Shown: in pieces, positions 29,412 to 36,266 of the stretch
Layout of the letters: every line of letters starts with the position of its first letter
Numbering within the stretch: position 1 is the stretch's first letter
Source: Parabacteroides chongii
GTDB lineage: Bacteria; Bacteroidota; Bacteroidia; Bacteroidales; Tannerellaceae
Direction of reading: 5' to 3'
DNA: 64,000 bases
Assembly (NCBI RefSeq): GCF_029581355.1
Contig: NZ_CP120849.1
Coordinates: 4,186,501-4,250,500 of the forward strand
Translations under genes and position numbers: made by a program
Notes under the pieces: model-generated
Database searches by the model: none
What the model saw: the letters and a program-made list of their open reading frames with translations, nothing else
What the model was told of the DNA's origin: nothing

Positions 29412-29816
29412 ATGCAACTTATTAACTCTACCTTATTAAACGAAGTAACCAAGCAAGCCCAGGACTCTCCGCGCTTGCGTATGAATTATAACTTTCATGA
29501 TTCTTTGGATGCGAAGGCACAACGCCTTTTGAATGCATTGGAACCGGGTACAATATTGCCTATCCATCGCCATCCGCATACGGCGGAAACGTACCTGTTG
29601 TTGCGGGGAAAGATTCGGGTTATGTTTTATTCTGATGAGAAAGAAGAAATCGAATCAACCCTATTGGATCCGTTGGCTGGAAACTATGGTGTACATATAC
29701 CGGCTAACCAGTGGCATACATTGGAAGTACTGGAAGCCGGTTCTGTATTGTTTGAAGTAAAAGACGGTCCTTATACTCCATTAGGGGAAAACGATGTATT
29801 GAAGCTTACGCAATAA
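29412..29816 (+). CDS. WbuC family cupin protein
   Basis: 134 residues with a single cupin barrel: LPIHRHPHTAETYLLLRGKI provides the metal-binding His/Glu cluster and HIPANQWHTLEV the second motif. WbuC-like proteins are common companions of FucNAc gene sets; the function is not established. It is the last gene of the forward CPS block, 10 bp after capG, and its stop overlaps the end of the convergent small gene by 11 bp. Confidence 0.8.
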   Translation: MQLINSTLLNEVTKQAQDSPRLRMNYNFHDSLDAKAQRLLNALEPGTILPIHRHPHTAETYLLLRGKIRVMFYSDEKEEIESTLLDPLAGNYGVHIPANQWHTLEVLEAGSVLFEVKDGPYTPLGENDVLKLTQ

Positions 29817-30123
29817 ACCATTTATACAAACACCCAACCCCGCCCATCAGCATCAGGCTATATCCCGACATTCCGAGCCAGTCGGCTCCGGACGGCAGAG
29901 TTTTTTGCCGGTTTCCCCAGTCTCCCTGGGCGAGAGCGAGAGTATCGCCCCGATGCAGGTCAGGGTCACTTCCGTTTCCCTCATCAGGAGGGAGAGGAGG
30001 CTCAGGAGGAGCAGGCAGAGGATGAGGACAGGGGCAGTCACCGGCTGCCGGTTTTCGCTTGCGGGGGAAGATGATCCGGGCAAGGCTGGTGAGGAAGTTG
30101 AGAATTGTTTCAAGGACATTCAT
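29806..30123 (-). CDS. Small hydrophobic protein of the CPS accessory block, uncertain
   Basis: 105 residues: an amphipathic N-terminus (MNVLETILNFLTSLARIIF), a Pro-rich middle and a hydrophobic C-terminal stretch (GYSLMLMGGVGCLYKWFIA). It starts 26 bp after the glucosaminidase stop on the same strand. The position matches that of short membrane peptides seen beside HU and amidase genes in Bacteroides CPS loci, and a hydrophobic partner of a cell-wall hydrolase could be holin-like, but that is inference. A competing 88-residue frame (29853-30119) overlaps it, so the reading is not secure. Confidence 0.35.
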   Translation of the reverse strand: MNVLETILNFLTSLARIIFPRKRKPAAGDCPCPHPLPAPPEPPLPPDEGNGSDPDLHRGDTLALAQGDWGNRQKTLPSGADWLGMSGYSLMLMGGVGCLYKWFIA

Positions 30124-30149
30124 GGAATTTGAAAATTATAAATTGAAAA

Positions 30150-30611
30150 TTAATTGGCCGGTAACCGCTCGATCGACCGGCAGATCGACACCAGCATCCG
30201 CTGATAAGCAGCGCGGTTGTCGCCATTTACTTCGCTGATGTATTTGCTGTAAGCGATCTCCTTGGCGTAGGCTTCGGGATGGAAGGTGAGGGTTGCGGCT
30301 ATGGGATAAGCCGAGTGGATCAAACGGGCAAAGTCGAGGAAGCTATCTTCGGCAGTGAGATACCGACGGAACCAGAGAGCCGGACGGTCTCCTGTGGCAG
30401 ACAAGTCTGTGCGACCACCATCCCAGAAAGGATTCGGACGGCCGTAGGCAGTGATACCGAAAAAGTTGTTATACTCCACGGCCAGCGAGCTTTCGCCCCA
30501 ACCCGTTTCAATGGCCGACTGGGCCAGGAGGATGATCGGATTCATCCCGAACCGCTCTCCCGCCTTTTGGGCGAGAGGCAGATACTGTTTGATGTAATTT
30601 TGCTTTGTCAT
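30150..30611 (-). CDS. Glucosaminidase-domain protein (GH73-like), no signal peptide
   Basis: 153 residues that are almost entirely a mannosyl-glycoprotein endo-beta-N-acetylglucosaminidase-like domain. ILLAQSAIETGWGESSLAVE carries the catalytic Glu (E35), followed by NNFFGITAYG, and a final part typical of flagellar FlgJ or phage endolysin domains (YAKEIAYSKYISEVNGDN). Such enzymes cleave peptidoglycan glycan strands. There is no signal peptide, so it would need a holin-like or other route to reach the wall, or be released on lysis. It starts 4 bp after the HU-like gene in the same operon. In Bacteroides CPS loci an amidase often takes this position. Confidence 0.8.
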   Translation of the reverse strand: MTKQNYIKQYLPLAQKAGERFGMNPIILLAQSAIETGWGESSLAVEYNNFFGITAYGRPNPFWDGGRTDLSATGDRPALWFRRYLTAEDSFLDFARLIHSAYPIAATLTFHPEAYAKEIAYSKYISEVNGDNRAAYQRMLVSICRSIERLPAN

Positions 30612-30615
30612 AACG

Positions 30616-31062
30616 TTATTCGATTACCGGACGGTCGTCTTCCCCGCCTGAGGGAGGAGTCACTGAACCGGGAAGGGTCCATTTTTCAAAACTGGCATCG
30701 CGAACAAGATTCATCAACATCGTTCCCGGATAGAAAACGATATGAGCACGGTTGAACAAAGAGGTCTTAAACTCTTCTTCTGTAGTAGCCCCTTTACTGC
30801 CGGCTACCATACGGAAGCTGCCGAAATCGCCCAAATGGATCGATTCGCCATCGGCAAGGGATTCATTCATGACGGTGATAAAACCGTCTAAAACAAGTAG
30901 GATATCACCGCGGCTGGCTGTGCTGTATTTGCTGATACGGGCGCAGATACGGTTGAGATCTACTTTTTTGGTAATACTGGTCTGGGCAAAGTAGAGCTCG
31001 GTTCCTTCGGCAGCCCCCTTGCTCATGTCCTTGCGTTTTACAAGTCTGTACTTTAATGGCAT
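30616..31062 (-). CDS. HU-like DNA-binding protein with C-terminal tail
   Basis: 148 residues. The N-terminus MPLKYRLVKRKDMSKG and the core ITKKVDLNRICARISKYST...GDFGSFRMV are those of the Bacteroidetes HU-HIG type. A final acidic, Pro-rich tail (about 128-148) extends beyond the domain. I chose the ATG at 31062; an upstream in-frame ATG near 31161 would add a stretch encoded by the AATTTTCAATT-like intergenic repeat. Proteins of this kind are regular members of CPS loci, where their target is not known. Likely first gene of a three-gene minus-strand operon (30616, 30150, 29806). Confidence 0.82.
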   Translation of the reverse strand: MPLKYRLVKRKDMSKGAAEGTELYFAQTSITKKVDLNRICARISKYSTASRGDILLVLDGFITVMNESLADGESIHLGDFGSFRMVAGSKGATTEEEFKTSLFNRAHIVFYPGTMLMNLVRDASFEKWTLPGSVTPPSGGEDDRPVIE

Positions 31063-31224
31063 AGTCGGGAAATTAAAAATTAATAATTGAAAATTGTTGG
31101 TTATCGATAACATTACAAAGGTACGGCGGCCTGAAAACCCACAGACAGATAGGTGCAGCAAGAGTGGGATAGGAGCAGATAACGACAGTTAATTAACAGG
31201 CTTCAGAACACGGGTGTTTCAACG

Positions 31225-31263
31225 TTAAAACATATATGTTTTAAACGCGAAACATGTATGTTT
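31225..31263. repeat. Two adjacent operator-like palindromes
   Basis: A perfect 20-bp palindrome (31225-31244, core AAAACATATATGTTTT) and a second related one (31250-31263, AAACAT-gt-ATGTTT). They lie between the HU-like operon on the minus strand and the plus-strand gene at about 31324/31413, where an operator for divergent transcription would sit. The rest of 31063-31323 shows no gene. Confidence 0.4.
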
Positions 31264-31412
31264 TACATATAAAGGATATATCATTTCACAATCTCGCAGG
31301 CTATATGGATGCCTAATTGGAGAATGAATATGATTAACAAAATAAACAAGCAAATTGAACAACGGATAATCGCTTTTTTAAAAAGACCGTCCGTGAAATA
31401 ACAGGGAAATAT

Positions 31413-31856
31413 TTGTCGTATCCTTCCCTGGAGGAATCGATTGGAAGAGTGAAGAATAACAGCCATTATATTTTATTGCTGGCTTTATTGTTGGGTGATC
31501 CGGAGATAAGGGAAAAGAAAACATGGAACGTTTTGGCTAAATCGTTTTTTACGAATTACAGGGAGATGATATTGCTGTATTGCGGATATGATATCGGACC
31601 GGCTAATTTGGAGCGTATCCGGGTAATGGAGCCGAAATTATTTATCGAGTATATGTCGGGAATGTTTCGAAACGGCATGTTTGAAGAGAGTTCGTATGAG
31701 GAATTGGCTGAATTTATCAATCTGGTGTTTGATACGGGTTACGAACAGAGTTCTGTTTGCAACCTGCTGAAAGTGGCTCATGAGGATTATCAGCATATCC
31801 ATGATGGGATCAGGATGGAAATAAAGCGGGAACCTGCCAGGAGAGAAGGAATTTAA
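31413..31856 (+). CDS. Protein of unknown function, possibly longer by -1 frameshifting
   Basis: 147 residues from a TTG at 31413, with no ATG in frame. It appears mostly helical (LALLLGDPEIREKKTWNVL, FEESSYEELAEFINLVFDTG) and has no motif I recognise. The frame is open further upstream to 31359. A second frame starting ATG 31324 (MNMINKINKQIEQRIIAFL) runs into it, and the two meet at T-TTT-TTA (31374-31380), a classic -1 slippery heptamer in the right phase. The joined product would be about 176 residues. It lies between the minus-strand HU operon and the replication-like genes. Confidence 0.5.
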   Translation: MSYPSLEESIGRVKNNSHYILLLALLLGDPEIREKKTWNVLAKSFFTNYREMILLYCGYDIGPANLERIRVMEPKLFIEYMSGMFRNGMFEESSYEELAEFINLVFDTGYEQSSVCNLLKVAHEDYQHIHDGIRMEIKREPARREGI

Positions 31857-32168
31857 ATAATTAACCGGTTGATATATTGCCTGTTGGATTGTGAAATATA
31901 CGCGAAAAACAGTTTTTTATATACGAAAGCTACTGTCTACCTTTGTTTTAGTCGTTGATATACGGTCTTGTTTTCCGAAAAAATGGAAAAATCTTGTATT
32001 TATAAATTTCTTATAAAAAGAAATACTTCTTACTATATTAAAGAGGAACCGCTTCCGGTCGGATAGAAAGCAAATAGCGTGTAAGGAAGAAGCAAGATAA
32101 TTCAATGATTTTTGCAAATAGAAATCGTATAACAACGTAAATACTAATAGATATTAATATTTACGGTT
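31857..32168 (+). promoter_or_regulatory. Promoter and long leader of the winged-helix/helicase/primase genes
   Basis: TACCTTTG at 31938-31945 fits the -7 consensus, with a T-rich -33 region near 31913-31918. Transcription would begin near 31952, leaving a leader of about 215 nt before the ATG at 32169. The leader is AT-rich and contains repeated purine-rich stretches; I see no classified riboswitch and no reading frame of note. Confidence 0.45.
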
Positions 32169-32672
32169 ATGAACAAAGATCTTCAAAACAGTAGCCGGGT
32201 AACAGATTTCCTGGGAAAAGCGTTTGTCAAAATGCCGCGCAAGTTATTAAACCTGTCTTTGCATCCGGAGAAAAAAAAGCGTCAGTTGGCCTGTATGTAT
32301 ATGGCGCTGATCACATTGAGTTTCTTTCGTGATGGAACTGTGATGCTGGGAAAAAACAAACATGTTTGCCGCAGGGGAGAATATGTGGGTACTCATTCGG
32401 AACTGGCTCGTTTCACGGCTATCAGCCTCGGTTCGGTAGGTTATTATCTGAAGATGCTTGAAATGGACAAACTGATCGTGTTGAACGTCGTAAAGGGAGG
32501 TACCCGTATCGGGATTTGCAATTATGATCTTTTTTCCGGGCACGAGCCGGAAATGAATGACTGGCAGGATGCTTCGGCCGGAGAAGCCGGGCGCAGGATG
32601 GCCGACGTGGAACGTGCGATGGGAGGTCGGAACATGCAGGATTTGAATCCGGAGGAAAGGGGGAATGCCTGA
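32169..32672 (+). CDS. Winged-helix-like protein of the CPS accessory block
   Basis: 167 residues. The middle part (RRGEYVGTHSELARFTAISLGSVGYYLKMLEMDKLIVLNVVKGGTRIGICNY; about 75-125) looks like a winged helix: recognition-helix region followed by a beta wing. A similar layout occurs in phage and plasmid replication initiators of the DnaD/replisome-organiser type. The C-terminus is acidic and low in complexity. Its TGA overlaps the ATG of the DnaB-like gene by one base, so the two are made together. The family assignment is by fold-like pattern only. Confidence 0.5.
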   Translation: MNKDLQNSSRVTDFLGKAFVKMPRKLLNLSLHPEKKKRQLACMYMALITLSFFRDGTVMLGKNKHVCRRGEYVGTHSELARFTAISLGSVGYYLKMLEMDKLIVLNVVKGGTRIGICNYDLFSGHEPEMNDWQDASAGEAGRRMADVERAMGGRNMQDLNPEERGNA

Positions 32673-34054
32673 TGGATGCGGATAAGACGAATAATATGGA
32701 AATGGGTGGTATGACCATTGTCGAACTGGAAAGTACGCTGGTTTGTTGCCTGATGACTTCATTGGATGCTCCGATGCAGGTCTCCACGATGTTACGTGAG
32801 GAGATGTTTTCGGATAAATCGCTGGGATTTGTCTTCGGGGTAATCATGGATTTGTACGATCAGGGCGTGCAGCCGGATATGGTGACGGTAGAAACCGGAA
32901 TGCGCCGGCAGGATGAAGCCCGCTGGAAGGAACTGAATGGACTGTCGTTCCTGCTTCCGGCGATGCTGAATGTGCGCAATGCGGAGAATGTAATACGTTA
33001 TGCCGAAGAGGTGAAACGGCAATATAAGTTACGCTGCCTGATGCAGTTGTTCGTGACGTTAAATTTTAGTTCCGGGAAATTCGATGCCGATCCCGACAAG
33101 CTGATTGCGGAAGCGGAACAGTCGTTGCAGGAGCTTCGGCGCGACACTGCCGGTGGAAAAGCGATGCGTACGGTAGGAGAATTGGCGGAGGAAGCTTTGC
33201 AATGGCATAGCAGGCGTGCCGGGGCATCGGAGGATGTGACCCGTTTGTTGACCGGGATAGAGGAGCTCGACTATGTAACGGGAGGTTTGCACAGGGGCGA
33301 AATCATCATTCTAGGGGGCCGTCCGAGTGATGGGAAGACTGCGGTGGCACTTCATATAGCCGTCAATGCAGCGAAGGAAGGGAAGCATGTCTGTTTGTTC
33401 AGCCTCGAAATGTCGGATTTGCAGATGCTGAACCGTATCCTGGCCGGTATGACGGATGTGGATCCGGACCATTTGCGGATCAGCGGACTGACCGGGAAGG
33501 AACTGGAGCAATTGAAAGAGGCAAGCCGCAAACTGGAACATCTTCCTCTCTATATGGATTATACGCCTTGCAACACCGTCAGCGATATACGTGCCAAGGT
33601 GATGCTGAAAAGCAAACAAGGGGAATGTGATTTGGTGGTGATCGATTATTTGCACCTGCTGTCGTCTGTCCGACAGAAGAATGAAACACAGGATCAGGTC
33701 GTGGGGCGTAATGTGGTAGCCCTGAAACAGCTGGCCCTGGAGGCCGATTGTCCGGTACTGCTTGTTTCGCAGATGAACCGGGCCTGTGATACACGTGCCG
33801 ACAGGGCACATATCCCGGTGATGAGCGACCTGAGAGATTCGGGTACGATCGAGCAGGTGGCGGATTGTGTCGTGTTTGTTTACCGTCCCGAGAAGCATGG
33901 CATTACGAAAGATGAACGGACGGGTGAAAGCCTGGTAGGAGTAGGCAAACTCTATATTGTGAAGAATAGGAACGGGGCGACCGGCATTGCACGGTTCCGT
34001 TATAATCCTTCGTATACAAAAATCACAAACTATTGTAATACCGTAACATCATGA
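32672..34054 (+). CDS. DnaB-like replicative helicase, second copy
   Basis: 460 residues: a DnaB N-terminal domain (about 15-115) and a RecA-like helicase domain with Walker A GGRPSDGKTAV, Walker B VVIDYLHLL, the QMNR sensor region and SDLRDSGTIEQVADCVVFVY. It clearly differs from the housekeeping dnaB at 44128 (509 residues). ATGs overlap on both sides (TGATG with the gene before, ATGA with the primase after), so helicase and primase are translated in a fixed ratio. The pairing resembles the replication module of a phage or plasmid. Confidence 0.88.
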   Translation: MDADKTNNMEMGGMTIVELESTLVCCLMTSLDAPMQVSTMLREEMFSDKSLGFVFGVIMDLYDQGVQPDMVTVETGMRRQDEARWKELNGLSFLLPAMLNVRNAENVIRYAEEVKRQYKLRCLMQLFVTLNFSSGKFDADPDKLIAEAEQSLQELRRDTAGGKAMRTVGELAEEALQWHSRRAGASEDVTRLLTGIEELDYVTGGLHRGEIIILGGRPSDGKTAVALHIAVNAAKEGKHVCLFSLEMSDLQMLNRILAGMTDVDPDHLRISGLTGKELEQLKEASRKLEHLPLYMDYTPCNTVSDIRAKVMLKSKQGECDLVVIDYLHLLSSVRQKNETQDQVVGRNVVALKQLALEADCPVLLVSQMNRACDTRADRAHIPVMSDLRDSGTIEQVADCVVFVYRPEKHGITKDERTGESLVGVGKLYIVKNRNGATGIARFRYNPSYTKITNYCNTVTS

Positions 34055-35238
34055 CGCATCAGGAAATAAATCATATAAAACAGTCGGCTCTGCAGATCGA
34101 AGAGGTCATCGGACGATATGTGCAGCTGACACGGAAAGGCAAAAGCCTGCTGGGGCTTTGTCCGTTCCATGAAGATCATCATCCTTCTTTGGTTGTTAAC
34201 CAGGAGAAGCAATATTTTACCTGTTTTGCATGCGGGGAGAAAGGGGATGTGATCCATTTTTTACAGAAGATAGAAGGGCTGTCGTTTAAGGAAGCGGTGA
34301 AGAAATTAAAAATTGAAAATGGAACATTGAAAATTAAATCCGAAGTCAAACCCGGACTCAAATTGACAAACCCCGTTTGTGAAACAGAAAAATTTTCAAT
34401 TTTCAATTCTCAATTTTCAATTGAAAAAAACCTTCAGTTTTTTTCGTCTCTCCTTCCTGCCGCTTCCGGAGATTCGGACCTGACTCCGACCTGGCTTGAT
34501 TTTGAGGTAGGAACTTCCCCGGCTATGGTTGCCGGGGAATGGAAAGCGATGCGTAACCGGCTGATATTCCCGATACGGGATGAAGAAGGCATACTGGTAG
34601 GATTTGGAGCGCGTCGACTGACGGAGGTACCGGGCTCTCCTAAATATATCAATTCGCCGACCAGTGAACTTTATCGTAAGAACGAGCTTCTTTACGGATT
34701 GAATATCGCCCGCAAGGCAATTAGGGGAAAAGGATATGCCATACTGGTGGAAGGCTACAAAGACGTGCTGGCGATGCATGCAGCGGGATTCGGAAATACA
34801 GTGGCGCTTTGTGGAACGGCTTTATGCGACGGCCATATTGCGCTGCTGAAGAAATATACATCGCGGGTATTGGTGATGCTGGATGCGGATACGGCTGGAA
34901 GAAATGCTTCGGAAAAGGCCGTTTCGCTTCTAAGGATGCAGGGTATACGGGCTTACGGGGTAGAATTGCCGGAGGGGGAAGATCCCGACTCGTTGTTCCG
35001 GCTTTGGGGAAAAGAGCGGTTTACCGGTTATCTCCGGAAAAAGCTTGCAGAGAACTCGCCCTCGGAAGAGGCTTTGTTATTGGAACGTATCCGGACAGGG
35101 ATACAGACGTTGTCTGGCATTACGGATATGACGGAAAGGATGCAGGCGCTTCGTCGCCTGAATACCGGGATTGCTCACCTGACCGGTCTGTCGCAGAGGC
35201 AGAAACGTCCGGCTACTATGGATTGGAGGTGGGCATGA
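34051..35238 (+). CDS. DnaG-like primase with CHC2 zinc finger and TOPRIM, short form
   Basis: 395 residues against about 600-650 in housekeeping DnaG. The zinc finger C37, H40, C58, C61 is intact (LCPFHEDHHPSL, YFTCFACGEKGDV). The TOPRIM core has ILVEGYKDVLAMH and MLDADTAGRN. The C-terminal helicase-binding domain is much reduced. Between zinc finger and catalytic core (DNA 34303-34426) lies an AATTTTCAATT-type repeat in inverted copies that encodes KLKIENGTLKI and FSIFNSQFSIEKN. It looks like a repeat insertion tolerated in a linker. Coupled to the helicase before (ATGA) and to the DUF4248-like gene after (ATGA). Confidence 0.88.
   Translation: MTHQEINHIKQSALQIEEVIGRYVQLTRKGKSLLGLCPFHEDHHPSLVVNQEKQYFTCFACGEKGDVIHFLQKIEGLSFKEAVKKLKIENGTLKIKSEVKPGLKLTNPVCETEKFSIFNSQFSIEKNLQFFSSLLPAASGDSDLTPTWLDFEVGTSPAMVAGEWKAMRNRLIFPIRDEEGILVGFGARRLTEVPGSPKYINSPTSELYRKNELLYGLNIARKAIRGKGYAILVEGYKDVLAMHAAGFGNTVALCGTALCDGHIALLKKYTSRVLVMLDADTAGRNASEKAVSLLRMQGIRAYGVELPEGEDPDSLFRLWGKERFTGYLRKKLAENSPSEEALLLERIRTGIQTLSGITDMTERMQALRRLNTGIAHLTGLSQRQKRPATMDWRWA
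34303..34426. repeat. AATTTTCAATT-type repeat, inverted copies inside the primase gene
   Basis: Runs of AAAATTGAAAATT-like units at 34303-34337 are mirrored by AATTTTCAATT-like units at 34390-34426. Related units occur in the intergenic spaces at about 30125-30155 and 31068-31096, so this is a small dispersed repeat of this genome rather than ordinary coding sequence. Confidence 0.55.
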
Positions 35239-35504
35239 AACGGGAAGATGAAAAAGACAAGAAAAAATCTGTGGAAGAAGAAGAGGAAAAGAAGTGGAAG
35301 AACCGCAGTTTTACCTGGATGGAACTAGGCGTGTTGTATAGTCCGACACTGACTCCCGCGGCTGCTTCCCGCCGGTTGAAAGCCTGGGTGATAGCGAATG
35401 GCGGTCTGATCCGTAGCCTGACAAAGACGGGCTGGAACCGTACACAACGTATTCTGACACCACGTCAGGTAGGGTGTATTGTGGAGGTGCTCGGGGAACC
35501 TTAA
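35235..35504 (+). CDS. DUF4248-like protein
   Basis: 89 residues. After a charged N-terminus (KKKSVEEEEEKKW) comes FTWMELGVLYSPTLTPAAAS RRLKAWV and the ending RILTPRQVGCIVEVLGEP, the pattern I associate with DUF4248, a family found in Bacteroidetes CPS loci beside HU, amidase and primase-like genes. The ATG overlaps the primase stop. The function is unknown; the helix-turn-helix-like layout suggests DNA binding, as an inference. Confidence 0.6.
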   Translation: MKREDEKDKKKSVEEEEEKKWKNRSFTWMELGVLYSPTLTPAAASRRLKAWVIANGGLIRSLTKTGWNRTQRILTPRQVGCIVEVLGEP

Positions 35505-35516
35505 AAAAATGTGTTT

Positions 35517-36266
35517 ATGATGAATATATCGATCCGGTTTAAGAAACTGATTCTGTCTGCCTGTTGGCTGCTGATGGCAGGCGGTCTTCACGCCCAACAT
35601 TCGATGGGAGTGACGGGGTTATTGAATATCCCGACGGCGGATATGCAGGCGGACGGGACATTTATGGCGGGGGTGAATTACCTGCCGGAACAGATGCTTC
35701 CCGAGTATTGGGATTATAATTCGGGGAATTATTTCCTGAATATGACTTTTCTGCCTTGCCTGGAAATAGGGTATCGCTGTACGCTGCTGAAACTCAAGAC
35801 CGGGAAGTGGAACCAGGATCGTTCGGTGTCGCTCAGGATACGTCCGCTGAAAGAGGGGAAATACTGGCCGTCGGTGGTCGTGGGGAGCAATGACGCTTTG
35901 ACGACCGGACAGTTGAATACGTTCAGTGAAGTTACCGGAAACCGTTATTTCTCGTCGGTGTACGGAGTAGCGACGAAGCATTTCCTGCCCGGCGGTCATG
36001 ACCTGGCATTCACGTTCGGATGGAATATCCCGTTCCGCAAACATGCCGTTCGTGACGGGGTTTTCGGAGGAATGAGTTATTCACCGGCCTTTTGCCGTCC
36101 GCTTTCCCTGATGGCGGAGTATGACGGAAACGCGGTGAATATGGGCGGGAGTGTCCGGCTTTTCAATCATTTTACGGTGCATGTGTTTTGCTATGACCTG
36201 GAAGCGGTGTCGTGCGGGGTACGGTACGAACTGGTGTTACTGGGTAAGAAAGGGGGCAGACCATGA
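35517..36266 (+). CDS. YjbH-like outer-membrane protein, N-terminal piece
   Basis: About 249 residues with a signal peptide ending near GGLHAQ. The start GVTGLLNIPTADMQADGTF is the hallmark of YjbH/WfdZ-type barrel proteins linked to exopolysaccharide secretion. It contains alternating beta-strand patterns. E. coli YjbH is one protein of about 700 residues; here the region appears split over two genes overlapping by ATGA (this one and 36263). The ATG at 35517 or 35520 is the likely start; the GTG at 35511 is also possible. Confidence 0.7.
   Translation: MMNISIRFKKLILSACWLLMAGGLHAQHSMGVTGLLNIPTADMQADGTFMAGVNYLPEQMLPEYWDYNSGNYFLNMTFLPCLEIGYRCTLLKLKTGKWNQDRSVSLRIRPLKEGKYWPSVVVGSNDALTTGQLNTFSEVTGNRYFSSVYGVATKHFLPGGHDLAFTFGWNIPFRKHAVRDGVFGGMSYSPAFCRPLSLMAEYDGNAVNMGGSVRLFNHFTVHVFCYDLEAVSCGVRYELVLLGKKGGRP

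Noticed and set aside
10753..29816. Search for tRNA genes or an integrase that would mark the locus as an integrative element
   Set aside because: No tRNA, attachment-site duplication, integrase or mobilisation gene was found in the window.
29853..30119. An 88-codon minus-strand frame, alternative to the small hydrophobic protein
   Set aside because: It overlaps 29806-30123 in another frame. The N-terminus is Ser/Pro-rich without a typical pattern; I kept the other frame, at low confidence.
34809..35234. Upstream extension of the DUF4248-like frame
   Set aside because: It is out of frame inside the primase gene; the ATG at 35235 overlapping the primase stop gives a protein of the expected length.
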